The notes below the pieces were generated by a model. It was not told where the DNA came from, ran no database searches, and saw nothing but the letters and a program-made list of their open reading frames with translations. From Lachnospiraceae bacterium (GTDB taxonomy: Bacteria > Bacillota > Clostridia > Lachnospirales > Lachnospiraceae): a DNA stretch of 49,425 nt. Where the stretch lies: contig JAQUWF010000014.1 of NCBI GenBank assembly GCA_028692975.1, positions 1-49,425 of the forward strand, in the 5' to 3' direction. Of the stretch, positions 34,059 to 42,168 are shown in pieces (position 1 is the first letter of the stretch; each line of letters starts with the position of its first letter). The translations under genes were made by a program, and so were the position numbers.

Positions 34059-35191
34059 AATTTCTCCTTTACCTCTCCCGCTGTCTTTGTCTCGCCCAGA
34101 TACCCAAATACATTGGAAAAAATCACCGCTCCAATGGGAATCTGTCCGCAGCTTCTCTTATTTAAATAAAAATCTATCTTTTCCAGAATACAGTCCATAG
34201 TTTTCTTCAGAAGATTCGCTTTCTGCAAAATTTCCAACGCCTCATCGGTGGTCACCGTATCCAGAATCTGCCGCGCCGTCTCTGCGGACGCACCCGCCCT
34301 TATGGCATTGGCGGCCAGGATCTCCGCCCGACCATCACTGTTTCTGGAATGTGTATTCATGATACCTGCTGCCACCTTGACAAATTTACCGATATGGGAC
34401 ACGAATAAAATCCCCTTCACATCACGGTTCACCGCCATGTCTATGGTCTCACCAACGAAATTACTGCATTTAATATTCCGGGTAAAATCCACATTCATAT
34501 GCTCTTTGACGAAATCTTCCCCATAATTCCCCGGGGTAATGAGCAGGTAACGGTCGCCATCGGCCAGCCGCATATTCATCTCCAACTCAATACTCTTGAT
34601 CAGCGCTTCCTCACTCATAGGCACCACAATGCCGGAAGTCCCCAGCACCGAAATGCCTCCCTGGATACCCAGCCGCGGATTAAAGGTCTTTTTCGCCAGT
34701 TCCACTCCGGCAGGTATGCTGATGATCACATCCAGGCCGCCTTCATAGTCGCATTGATCACACACATTTTCCACTTCCCGAAGAATCATCTGCCGGGGCA
34801 CACGGTTGATGGCCGCCTCCCCGATATTCTGCTCCAGGCCCTTTCTGGTCACCCGACCCACGCCCAAACCACCGTCCAGATGAATCCCCGGCGCGGTGCT
34901 TTTACTGACCCTGGCATAAACCAGTGCTCCATGGGTGGCATCAGGATCGTCGCCGCCGTCCTTTCGGATCGCACAACTGACAGCATCCTCCGACCGGGTA
35001 ACATCCTCCACAGTGAGATCAAGTTCAATCCCTTTTGGTGTGGTGAGCTGCACCCGGTCACACAATTTGCCTGTAAATAATATAAGAGCAGCCGCTTTCG
35101 CCGCTGCTGCACTACAGGATCCTGTGGTATAACCATACCGGAGTTTCCTGCCATTCTTTATAATATAATAATCTTCCAGTTTCTTGGACAT
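34055..35191 (-). CDS. cbiD: Cobalt-precorrin-5B C1-methyltransferase
   Basis: Methylates C1 of the contracted ring. 378 residues with the N-terminal LRYGYTTGSCSAAAAKAA, GIHLDGGLGVGRVTRKGLEQ, GGISVLGTSGIVVPMSEEA and LFVSHIGKFVKVAAGIMNTHS. First gene of the main operon behind cobalamin riboswitch 1; AAAAAGGA lies 9 nt before the start. Confidence 0.96.
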   Translation of the reverse strand: MSKKLEDYYIIKNGRKLRYGYTTGSCSAAAAKAAALILFTGKLCDRVQLTTPKGIELDLTVEDVTRSEDAVSCAIRKDGGDDPDATHGALVYARVSKSTAPGIHLDGGLGVGRVTRKGLEQNIGEAAINRVPRQMILREVENVCDQCDYEGGLDVIISIPAGVELAKKTFNPRLGIQGGISVLGTSGIVVPMSEEALIKSIELEMNMRLADGDRYLLITPGNYGEDFVKEHMNVDFTRNIKCSNFVGETIDMAVNRDVKGILFVSHIGKFVKVAAGIMNTHSRNSDGRAEILAANAIRAGASAETARQILDTVTTDEALEILQKANLLKKTMDCILEKIDFYLNKRSCGQIPIGAVIFSNVFGYLGETKTAGEVKEKL

Positions 35192-35210
35192 CGCTTATTC
35201 CTTTTTATAT

Positions 35211-35252
35211 GGCAAATGCATCCATACTTGCGGAGGTGGGGATGCATTTGCC
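35211..35252 (-). promoter_or_regulatory. Stable hairpin directly before the cbiD ribosome site
   Basis: GGCAAATGCATCC pairs perfectly over 13 bp with its complement at 35240-35252 (16-nt loop). It is not followed by a T-run on the minus strand and ends only a few bases before AAAAAGGA of cbiD. It may shield or stabilise the mRNA start downstream of the riboswitch terminator. Confidence 0.6.
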
Positions 35253-35295
35253 GCCGTTTAATCTTTGTATAATCCGCTTTGAGTTCATCCCATAA

Positions 35296-35325
35296 AAGAC
35301 AAAAAGCCTGCTTGTTCAGCAGACT
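35296..35325 (-). terminator. Riboswitch 1 intrinsic terminator
   Basis: AGTCTGCT pairs with AGCAGGCT (one G-U) around a GAAC loop and is followed by TTTTTGTCTTTT on the minus strand. It lies about 70 nt after the B12 box and about 105 nt before cbiD, as expected for a termination-type expression platform. Confidence 0.85.
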
Positions 35326-35393
35326 CACCATTTGACGGTTTCCCGCCAAGTAGAATGCTAAACTTTCTTCGGAAGTTTCACCCTTAACAATAA

Positions 35394-35560
35394 GCAGGTT
35401 TCCTGGCTCGTGAATCGTCGTTCCACCTCTCCTTCTCATGCTCGCGCACAATGGATTCGATTAGGTTTCGCTCCTCACTTACAGTGACCGGATCGCTTGG
35501 GTTTCTCACCCAATTCCCTTTTCATATACATATCCACCGGGAAGGTCTAAGACCCAGATT
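35394..35560 (-). ncRNA. Cobalamin riboswitch 1 upstream of the cbi/cob operon
   Basis: On the minus strand: AAAAGGGAA, GGGTGAGAAACCC, GCGATCCGGTCACTGTAAGTG, GAGCGAAACC, and the B12 box AGCCAGGAAACCTGC (35394-35408). Order and spacing fit a cobalamin riboswitch. The 5' boundary is approximate. High cobalamin should favour the terminator at 35296-35325 and lower expression of the whole operon. Confidence 0.93.
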
Positions 35561-35607
35561 TCAAATGCATATGCACTTATTATTACCATATGGAATTATA
35601 CTCGAAT

Positions 35608-35636
35608 ATTGTACCATGTTGTTAATCAAAAAACAA
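35608..35636 (-). promoter_or_regulatory. Likely sigma-A promoter of the cbi/cob operon
   Basis: On the minus strand TTGTTT (35631-35636) and TACAAT (35608-35613) are separated by 17 bp, about 50 nt before the riboswitch. A TATAAT lies a little further downstream and could give a second start. Confidence 0.6.
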
Positions 35637-35702
35637 GGGTTCAGTTAGGTATCTTCTTTTGAATTTTCATAATATTTTTGGATAAAGCCGCGATTAACAT
35701 CG

Positions 35703-36509
35703 CTAAAACAGATATTCATACTTGCGTATCTGCGAAATCAAAAGTTTTTCTACCCTGTCCTTTACATTTTTTGGGTAATTTTCCACCGCCTCCAGCAATC
35801 CTGCAACATCCTGTTTTGTAAAGTCAAATTTCAAGTTGGAATGATACAACACTTCCGAGATTTCAAGTTGCTCATCAAAATCGCTGCATACCGTCTTCGC
35901 CTGCACACGGCTCAAGCACTCCTCCACATTTCCTTCCAGAGGGTAATCCATTGTCGTATCAGACAAAAGTCCGGCCCCGTGATCAAACATGGGGCAATAA
36001 TCAAATACCCCTTCATCGTTCATCAGCACCGCAATATTATGCGTATGGCGATCCTCATTTAAGAAGAACGCATCGACCGTCATCAATTTGTTCATGTATT
36101 CACCAAAATTTTTCAGCCCGGTAATGCGCTCCACCTGATTCACCAGAAAACGCAGCCGCTCTTTGTGGTCCTGTATTTTAAAGACAGATTTATAGAGACT
36201 CTCATTATAAAAATTTTGAAAAAGGCGCTCCAACGTAATAATCTGCCAGCTCTTTGCCAGAAAATTCCTGCTTTTTACGCCATTGTATACCGTAGATTTG
36301 TATTTTATGGTTTCCAGATCATACAAAACGTACTCCTCATCCCTCAGCGTGGACTTCTGCAATAAATGGGATACCACATATTCTGCCAACCCCTCATACC
36401 CTGTATAATCTGCCTTGTACCAGCAGCCCTGATTCTCCCATTTTAACTGATTCCCCTTGGACGACTGCCGATCATTGGTCCTCGTATCCTGTTCGAACAA
36501 TTCTATCAT
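35703..36509 (-). CDS. HipA/CtkA-like protein kinase
   Basis: 268 residues. Kinase-type motifs of the HipA family are seen in the C-terminal half: catalytic loop LNEDRHTHNIAVLMN (Asp-Arg-His...Asn) and metal site CPMFDHGAGLLSD. It lacks the N-terminal subdomain of full HipA. The gene starts 4 nt after the HTH protein gene, so the two form an operon with the layout of HipBA- or HipBST-type toxin-antitoxin units. Targets and toxicity are not shown by the sequence. Confidence 0.8.
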   Translation of the reverse strand: MIELFEQDTRTNDRQSSKGNQLKWENQGCWYKADYTGYEGLAEYVVSHLLQKSTLRDEEYVLYDLETIKYKSTVYNGVKSRNFLAKSWQIITLERLFQNFYNESLYKSVFKIQDHKERLRFLVNQVERITGLKNFGEYMNKLMTVDAFFLNEDRHTHNIAVLMNDEGVFDYCPMFDHGAGLLSDTTMDYPLEGNVEECLSRVQAKTVCSDFDEQLEISEVLYHSNLKFDFTKQDVAGLLEAVENYPKNVKDRVEKLLISQIRKYEYLF

Positions 36510-36513
36510 AGCA

Positions 36514-37062
36514 CTACCTCTCGATCTTTATCCAGAAATTATCTTCCGCCATCCGGCCCTCTGTCTTCTCGATGATCAAAAACGGATCATAAAAAGGCAG
36601 GTCCAGATCTTTTAGAATCAATTTCATTTTGTCCCTGCTTTCCGGAAAACACCTGGACTTCAAAAAATTCTCATACATATCATAGTCCGGCATTTCCACA
36701 TTTCCGAATGCACGGAACATGACATGATTCGTATAATTTTTGACACACACCTGCTTATTCACATCATCCACATCGATCAGAGTGCACAAGGTATTCTCAT
36801 GCATATACCAGAGCCTGAGCGGATATTCTTTTTCCGGCATCTGCATCTGCTCCGCAAATTCCGGATACTGCTCCAGCATTTTCAGCAGAAGAACAACCGG
36901 CCCGGTAATGGACTTTGTCTCTCTCTCCCACCGTTCCACCGTCGGCTTCGAACAATTAATCAACTGCGCAAATTCTTTCTGCGTAAGCCCTAACTGCTTT
37001 CTTATTTTTCTTATTTCCTCTGCGGTCGTATACTGCGGCGTCACAAAAGTCCTCTCACTCAT
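36514..37062 (-). CDS. XRE-type HTH regulator with HipA-associated C-terminal domain
   Basis: About 182 residues. Residues about 13-70 are an XRE helix-turn-helix (EEIRKIRKQLGLTQKEFAQLI, SKPTVERWERETK). The C-terminal half is a separate domain (YPLRLWYMHENTLCTLIDVD, then FLKSRCFPESRDKMKLIL and DPFLIIEKTEGRMAEDNFW) of unknown fold that may contact the kinase. Start chosen at 37062 (GGTGAGG upstream); an in-frame ATG exists at 37128 without a clear ribosome site. Paired direct repeats upstream are candidate operators. Confidence 0.78.
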   Translation of the reverse strand: MSERTFVTPQYTTAEEIRKIRKQLGLTQKEFAQLINCSKPTVERWERETKSITGPVVLLLKMLEQYPEFAEQMQMPEKEYPLRLWYMHENTLCTLIDVDDVNKQVCVKNYTNHVMFRAFGNVEMPDYDMYENFLKSRCFPESRDKMKLILKDLDLPFYDPFLIIEKTEGRMAEDNFWIKIER

Positions 37063-37160
37063 ACTCCTCACCCCCATCTTGCTTTTTCGTATATAAGTAA
37101 ATCGGAAAACGCTCTGTTTCATACTCATAGTATACCATTTTTTTGTTTCATTTCAACAAG

Positions 37161-37207
37161 AAACCATTATTTTAACTACTTTCCTATTACAAAAACCATT
37201 ATTTTAA
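37161..37207. promoter_or_regulatory. Paired 15-bp direct repeats upstream of the HTH gene
   Basis: AAACCATTATTTTAA occurs at 37161-37175 and again at 37193-37207, 32 bp apart (three helical turns), in the gap between exoA and the HTH-kinase operon. Likely operators for the HTH protein; no experimental or comparative proof here. Confidence 0.6.
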
Positions 37208-37217
37208 TTGTTTTTCT

Positions 37218-37257
37218 AAAAAAATAAACCCGGATATCTTTAGGATACCCAGGTTTT
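37218..37257 (-). terminator. Intrinsic terminator after exoA
   Basis: On the minus strand AACCTGGGTATC and GATATCCGGGTT (with wobble pairs) form a stem with a CTAAA loop, followed by TATTTTTTT. It begins about 30 nt after the exonuclease III stop codon. Confidence 0.8.
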
Positions 37258-37286
37258 CTTCTTCATATGTTTTTGACTTGAAACTT

Positions 37287-38042
37287 CTACAACTCAATCT
37301 CCAATTCCACCGGACAATGATCCGATCCCAGCACTTCCGTATGAATCTTCGCATCCTTCAATTTGTCCTTCAAAACTTCTGACACACAGAAATAGTCAAT
37401 ACGCCATCCTGCATTCTTCTCCCGCGCCTTAAAGCGGTAAGACCACCATGAATAAACACCCTCGGTATCCGGGTAAAAATATCGATACGTATCGATAAAT
37501 CCATTTTCAAGAATATTTGAAAACTTCGCACGTTCCTCATCAGAAAATCCTGCATTCTTGCGGTTCGTCTTTGGATTCTTCAGGTCAATCTCCGTGTGAG
37601 CCACATTCAGATCCCCACAGAAAATAACAGGCTTCGTCTCTTCCAGTTTCTTCATATAGGCAAGAAAATCCTCTTCCCATTTCATGCGATAAGGCAGCCG
37701 TGCCAGTTCATTCTGGGAATTTGGCGTATACACCGTGATCATATAATACTCCGGATACTCCAACGTAATCACACGCCCCTCCTGGTCATGCTCCTCGATC
37801 CCAATACCATACTTCATGGAAATTGCTTCCCGCTTCGTAAAAATAGCCGTTCCAGAATATCCCTTCTTCACCGCATAATTCCAATACTGAAAATACCCCG
37901 GCAAATCCATATCAATCTGCCCCTCCTGCAATTTAGTCTCCTGCACACAAAAAACATCCGCATCAATCCCCCCAAAAAACTCCATAAAATTCTTCTGCAC
38001 ACAAGCTCGCAGTCCATTCACATTCCAAGATATCAGTCGCAT
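37287..38042 (-). CDS. xth: Exodeoxyribonuclease III (AP endonuclease)
   Basis: Base-excision repair enzyme cutting at abasic sites and degrading 3' ends. 251 residues with [57 protein letters not shown] and the closing [14 protein letters not shown] motif with catalytic Asp-His. GGAG precedes the ATG by about 7 nt. Normal length; single gene with its own terminator. Confidence 0.97.
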   Translation of the reverse strand: MRLISWNVNGLRACVQKNFMEFFGGIDADVFCVQETKLQEGQIDMDLPGYFQYWNYAVKKGYSGTAIFTKREAISMKYGIGIEEHDQEGRVITLEYPEYYMITVYTPNSQNELARLPYRMKWEEDFLAYMKKLEETKPVIFCGDLNVAHTEIDLKNPKTNRKNAGFSDEERAKFSNILENGFIDTYRYFYPDTEGVYSWWSYRFKAREKNAGWRIDYFCVSEVLKDKLKDAKIHTEVLGSDHCPVELEIEL

Positions 38043-38052
38043 CCCAAATCTC

Positions 38053-38105
38053 CTTATCTTTTAATTTTTTATCTTTAATCCTTTATCTTTAATCTTTTAT
38101 CTTTC
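38053..38105. repeat. Short tandem repeat upstream of exoA
   Basis: Imperfect 14-bp units of the type TTATCTTTAATCCT recur about three to four times on the plus strand, ending 11 nt before the exoA start region. On the transcribed strand they are purine-rich. Unit number could vary by slippage. Confidence 0.65.
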
Positions 38106-38173
38106 GCTAATGAAATAATAGCCCCCTATTTCCAATCCGCCCGATTTTTTATCTTTTGGCCGAGCCAATGGCA

Positions 38174-38357
38174 GCCGCTGCAAGCGGCCCCATATATCAA
38201 AGCAAAGAAATCAGCGTGCGTCCCTAGCAGAGGTGAAATCCTCCGCCTACGCAGACTTAGAGACGAAGGCATTCCTGAGTCTCATAGTCGAAGTTGGCGG
38301 ATAGTTCACCGGCGCGTTGCACGCCTTTGCGTGATATATGGGGCCGCTTGCAGCGGC
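38174..38357 (+). repeat. Foldback element A4 between the acetyltransferase and exoA genes
   Basis: Arms at 38174-38207 and 38325-38357 pair with one bulge; 25 outer bases pair perfectly. The core is closely related to A3, with GCAGAGG-TGAAAT-CCTCCGC and GACTTAGAGAC / GTCTCATAGTC. Relative to A3 the stem GTGAC/GTCAC is GAGAC/GTCTC, a double compensatory change. Arms likewise differ from A3 in matched pairs. Confidence 0.85.
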
Positions 38358-38373
38358 GTCCCCTTCCCCAAAA

Positions 38374-38850
38374 TCAAAGGATTGTCTCCATCCCCATCTT
38401 CTGCACCTGCAGCCCCTGCCGATTATAAAACTCCATAGCCCTCTCATTACAAGCCCACACATTCAAAGTCAGATTATAACACCCAATTTCCCTGGCATAC
38501 CCCTTCACATATTCATAAATAGTCTTCCCCACATGCTGACCCCGGCTATTTTCATCTACACAGAGATCGTCAATATACAACGTTTTGATATCCGTCAATA
38601 TATTATTGTGCAGCTGCTGGGTAACAATACAGAAAGAATACCCCAGCACATCCCCATCTTCATTCACCGCCACAAAAATCGGCCTGTCATCATCCGCAAT
38701 CAGAATCTCCAGCTGCTCATCCGTATACTTCCGACAGTTCCCCTTAAACAAATCCGGCCGGCCATTGTGATGTACCATAAGCACCTGATTCAGCAGATCG
38801 GTAATCTTCGCTGTATCTTTATTTTCTGCTCTTCTAACCTGTAAATTCAT
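38374..38850 (-). CDS. GNAT family N-acetyltransferase
   Basis: 158 residues with the acetyl-CoA binding region LYIDDLCVDENSRGQHVGKTIYEYVKGYA (R/Q-x-x-G-x-G/K type) and the C-terminal NLTLNVWACNERAMEFYNRQGL strand-helix. It probably acetylates a small molecule or protein amine; substrate unknown. GGAGG lies 8 nt upstream of the chosen ATG. Foldback A4 lies 16 bp after the stop. Confidence 0.88.
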   Translation of the reverse strand: MNLQVRRAENKDTAKITDLLNQVLMVHHNGRPDLFKGNCRKYTDEQLEILIADDDRPIFVAVNEDGDVLGYSFCIVTQQLHNNILTDIKTLYIDDLCVDENSRGQHVGKTIYEYVKGYAREIGCYNLTLNVWACNERAMEFYNRQGLQVQKMGMETIL

Positions 38851-38923
38851 GCCAAAATCCTCCAAACAAAAAACTATATCACATTCACATTTCATGCATT
38901 AACATACTCAAAAATCCCTGTAA

Positions 38924-39409
38924 TCATTTAGCCGTATAACAAAACACACTGAAAAACGCCACCTTATTATCCCCGCAGAAATACTCCATGTTGCAGGTCT
39001 TTGCCAGTTCACTCACGTCAATACAATACGCTGAGATACACGACGTATCTGCCGTAGGCCCCGCAGTAATCATATGACCTACAAGCCCCTGCTCCCCGGC
39101 CTGACGCACCAATTCCTTCGTAATCTTATTATGCTGGAACTTCATTTCCTTAAACGCTTTGCTATCCTGGAAATCTTCCACCGTCCACAGAGTTTTCATG
39201 ACAAAAGCAGTCTCATACGCCATCACCTTGTCCCGCAGCTGCTCAAAAGTCCCACATCCCGGAGGGCAGGTCGGCAATTTATCATAATTCCCACACACAT
39301 TGTCCTCACAATATTTTCGATATTCCGGAACAAATTTGATTTGGTAGGTGGGAGTCGAACTCGTGTCCGAAAAACCCAGCTCCTCCGCTATCATTTCCAA
39401 TGATTTCAT
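38924..39409 (-). CDS. DUF2284 metal-binding protein
   Basis: 161 residues. Cysteine pattern of the DUF2284 family: YCEDNVCGNYDKLPTCPPGCG in the N-terminal half and further cysteines in TSCISAYCIDVSELAKTCNME. These probably bind an iron-sulphur cluster or metal; function unknown. Start chosen at 39409 behind GAGGGAG. A second, more distant DUF2284 gene lies at 41588-42142 on the other strand of the same small cluster. Confidence 0.85.
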   Translation of the reverse strand: MKSLEMIAEELGFSDTSSTPTYQIKFVPEYRKYCEDNVCGNYDKLPTCPPGCGTFEQLRDKVMAYETAFVMKTLWTVEDFQDSKAFKEMKFQHNKITKELVRQAGEQGLVGHMITAGPTADTSCISAYCIDVSELAKTCNMEYFCGDNKVAFFSVFCYTAK

Positions 39410-39455
39410 ACACTTATCTCCCTCACCAACCGGTTGAATGATTATGATTATCAGG

Positions 39456-40829
39456 CTACGCCATTTCTTTTTCTTTATCCCCATTCATCCGCAATAATTT
39501 CCGGAAAAATCTCACGAACAGAATGCCCGCCGTGACTGCGGATAACACATCTGCAATGGGTTCCGAATAAAAAATCCCCATAACACCAGTAAACTTGGGC
39601 AGAATCAATGCCAGCGGAATCAGCAGGATTACCTTACGCAAAAGCGCCAGAAACAGTGAAATCTTCGCCTGTCCCATGCCCAGAAACGCCGCCTGGCAGG
39701 CCATCTGAATACCAAAAATCCAAATTCCAGCCATAAAGATCGGCAAAACTTTTCCCACCAGCGCAATCAATTCCGCATTCGTGGTGAAAAGGCTGGCAAA
39801 TATCGTCGGGAAAAATACCGTCGCCAGGCAATACAGCGTCGTGAGCGAAAAAGTGATTCCCACAACAATACCCACCGTTTTCTTGATCCGCTGCACATTT
39901 TCAGCACCATAATTATAACTGATAATCGGCTGCGTCCCCATAGTCAAGCCCATAACCGGAACGGAAATCAGCTGCATAACACTCTGCAGAATAGTCATGG
40001 ATCCCACATACAGGTCATTTCCATAATGCTGCAATCCACTATTGAATATAATGTTGATCAGGCTTTCCGTGGCCTGCATGATAAACGGCGAAACACCCAG
40101 CGCTGCAATACTGCCGATGATTTTCCAATTTGGTTTCATGTACTCTTTTTTGATTCGAATGCCGGATTTTTCCGAACACAGGAAACGCACCACCCAGATC
40201 GCCGAACATGCCTGGGAAAAGATCGTTGCAATAGCCGCGCCCTGTACTCCCATATCAAAAACAAAAATCAAAATCGGATCCAGAACAATATTGATCACTG
40301 CCCCAATGAGCACCGACAACATGGCGGTTTTCGCAAAGCCCTGGGATGTGATAAACATATTCAGCCCCATCGCAAACTGCACGAAAACCGTTCCCAGCAG
40401 ATAAATATCCAAATATTGTAATGCGTAAACAATCGTGTCATCACTGGCACCAAAGGCATACAAAAAAGGTTCTTTAAAAATATAAAATACAACGGTCAGT
40501 ATAATCGAAAAACCGATCAGCATGACCACTCCATTATTCAAAATTCGCTCCGCGCCCTCTTTATTTTTCTTGCCCATCTGAATAGCTGCCAGGGGTGCGC
40601 CGCCATTTCCCACAAAAGCAGAAAACGCCGAAATCAGTATGAGTATAGGGAAACAAATCCCCAGCCCGGTCAGTGCCTGTGCACCCACCACCGGAATATG
40701 CCCGATATACATACGGTCCACAATATTATACAGCACATTGACCAACTGCGCCGCCACCGCCGGCAAAGCCAGCTGCCAAATTAATTTTCCAATAGGTTCT
40801 GTTCCAAGACGTTCATTATCTTTCTGCAT
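39456..40829 (-). CDS. MATE family efflux transporter
   Basis: 457 residues, about twelve membrane helices, NorM/DinF-type: NERLGTEPIGKLIWQLALPAVAAQLVNVLYNIVDRMYIGHI at the N-terminus and VPVMGLTMGTQPIISYNYGA in the middle. It exports cationic or other drugs by Na+ or H+ antiport; substrate unknown. Its ATG overlaps the stop of the upstream membrane-protein gene (TAATG), so the two are co-translated. Confidence 0.94.
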   Translation of the reverse strand: MQKDNERLGTEPIGKLIWQLALPAVAAQLVNVLYNIVDRMYIGHIPVVGAQALTGLGICFPILILISAFSAFVGNGGAPLAAIQMGKKNKEGAERILNNGVVMLIGFSIILTVVFYIFKEPFLYAFGASDDTIVYALQYLDIYLLGTVFVQFAMGLNMFITSQGFAKTAMLSVLIGAVINIVLDPILIFVFDMGVQGAAIATIFSQACSAIWVVRFLCSEKSGIRIKKEYMKPNWKIIGSIAALGVSPFIMQATESLINIIFNSGLQHYGNDLYVGSMTILQSVMQLISVPVMGLTMGTQPIISYNYGAENVQRIKKTVGIVVGITFSLTTLYCLATVFFPTIFASLFTTNAELIALVGKVLPIFMAGIWIFGIQMACQAAFLGMGQAKISLFLALLRKVILLIPLALILPKFTGVMGIFYSEPIADVLSAVTAGILFVRFFRKLLRMNGDKEKEMA

Positions 40830-41479
40830 TATCTTCCACTCCGTACCTTTCCATTTAATTTCCAGATTAACCAGGCAAATAAATATGCCCCTCCCAATAT
40901 GACGGCACACCAGAGAGCCGACATATATATTGGTTGTTCAAACACATGAAGGAACGGATAAGGCCCGTCCATTACTTTTAATATATTTAACAAAATGGAT
41001 GCCGCCGCATAGATTATGGTGGGAATCACTGCATAAAATCTACATTTCTTATCCAGTTGTGGCCCTCTCTCAAAAAACAAAAAAGAAATCACTACAAGCA
41101 CCGGGCACAGGAAATGATGGTACAGCATGGAACCTTGCAGCAGCATTTCCGTATAGCCGCCCGGCCCCAGCGTTGGTGCCAACACGCATATAACCACCAC
41201 AAAAGTAACCGTCAGACAACAGGCTGCTATATATTTCAAAATATGTACCCACTTTGGAATTTCCGTTTTCCCATGTGCCAGATTCAGGATGGAGACAACA
41301 GCAAAGATGCTGCACGCCAGCAGGGCAAAAATATTACTGTCCTCCGTGTAGAATTGAAACATTGCGGCACCGTGTTTTCTCGCGCTCATGACCGCCCCAA
41401 TGATTTCCATAACTATCACTATGAGATTTAGAATCAATGCTATCATTTGTTTCTTATTTGCGTTCATTTTTTTCATCAA
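40829..41479 (-). CDS. Pr6Pr-like integral membrane protein
   Basis: 216 residues with about six membrane segments and the YTEDSNIFALLACSIFAV motif seen in small Pr6Pr-type (FAR-17a-like) membrane proteins; also LLQGSMLYHHFLCPVLVVISFLFFE. Function unknown. First gene of an operon with the MATE exporter; promoter at 41508-41536. Confidence 0.75.
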   Translation of the reverse strand: MMKKMNANKKQMIALILNLIVIVMEIIGAVMSARKHGAAMFQFYTEDSNIFALLACSIFAVVSILNLAHGKTEIPKWVHILKYIAACCLTVTFVVVICVLAPTLGPGGYTEMLLQGSMLYHHFLCPVLVVISFLFFERGPQLDKKCRFYAVIPTIIYAAASILLNILKVMDGPYPFLHVFEQPIYMSALWCAVILGGAYLFAWLIWKLNGKVRSGR

Positions 41480-41507
41480 ATTCCCACCTTCTTTCGTATC
41501 TTTTTAT

Positions 41508-41566
41508 AGTATAACACCGTACATTCTTCAAATCAAATTGCACTGGGAAAAATTCCGTATTATACT
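41508..41566. promoter_or_regulatory. Back-to-back divergent promoters
   Basis: Minus-strand promoter: TTGATT at 41531-41536 and TATACT at 41508-41513, 17-bp spacer. Plus-strand promoter: TTGCAC at 41538-41543 and TATACT at 41561-41566, 17-bp spacer. The two -35 boxes are one base apart, so polymerases would compete, linking expression of the membrane protein/MATE operon and the plus-strand DUF2284 gene. Confidence 0.7.
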
Positions 41567-41587
41567 GGAGAAAAAGGAGGATTTGCC

Positions 41588-42142
41588 ATGTACACAACGA
41601 AACGATATACCGCCTCTATTTCCATTGATGAATATTTAGAGAACTATGTGGATATTCCCACATTTTTAGAATGTTGCAAGGCCTGTCCCAATTATAATCA
41701 GATCTGGTCCTGCCCCACTTACGATTTCGATGTGGAATCTTATTGGAAGCAATACCACACCTTTGATTTGATTGGCGTTCAGATGATTTTTGACGAGGAA
41801 TCCCGCCTGAAAGAATATACAGCCGAAGAATTGAACAAAGTGATTAAAGCATCCATTCTGCCCGAAAAGCAGAAATTGACGGACGAATTATTCAAAAAAG
41901 AAAAAGAAGTTCCCAACAGTATCAGCCTGTCCGCTGGCAGCTGTATCATGTGCGGCAAAGGAAACTGCACCAAACCCGAAGGCAAACCCTGCCGCCATCC
42001 GGAAAAAATGCGCTACTCCATTGAATCTCTGGGCGGAAATGTAGGCAAAACCATCCATGACTTGTTTCATGTCGATCTGGAGTGGATGGAAGAAGGCAAA
42101 TTGCCGACGTATTTTGTATTGGTTTGCGGGCTGCTGTCTTAA
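41588..42142 (+). CDS. DUF2284 metal-binding protein, plus-strand copy
   Basis: 184 residues; cysteine-rich CCKACPNYNQIWSCPTYDFD and SLSAGSCIMCGKGNCTKPEGKPCRHPEKMRYS, giving two cysteine groups suited to Fe-S or zinc binding. AAAGGAGG lies 7 nt before the ATG. Only distantly similar to the minus-strand DUF2284 protein at 38924-39409. Function unknown; possibly redox or metal handling linked to the adjacent exporter operon. Confidence 0.85.
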   Translation: MYTTKRYTASISIDEYLENYVDIPTFLECCKACPNYNQIWSCPTYDFDVESYWKQYHTFDLIGVQMIFDEESRLKEYTAEELNKVIKASILPEKQKLTDELFKKEKEVPNSISLSAGSCIMCGKGNCTKPEGKPCRHPEKMRYSIESLGGNVGKTIHDLFHVDLEWMEEGKLPTYFVLVCGLLS

Positions 42143-42168
42143 AGGATACTTCAATAACAGTTTTTATC

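Noticed and set aside
39340..39375. Minus-strand GAGTTCGACTCCCACC, resembling a tRNA T-arm and 3' end
   Set aside because: The flanking bases do not pair into a T-stem or acceptor stem, and the stretch is coding for the DUF2284 protein.
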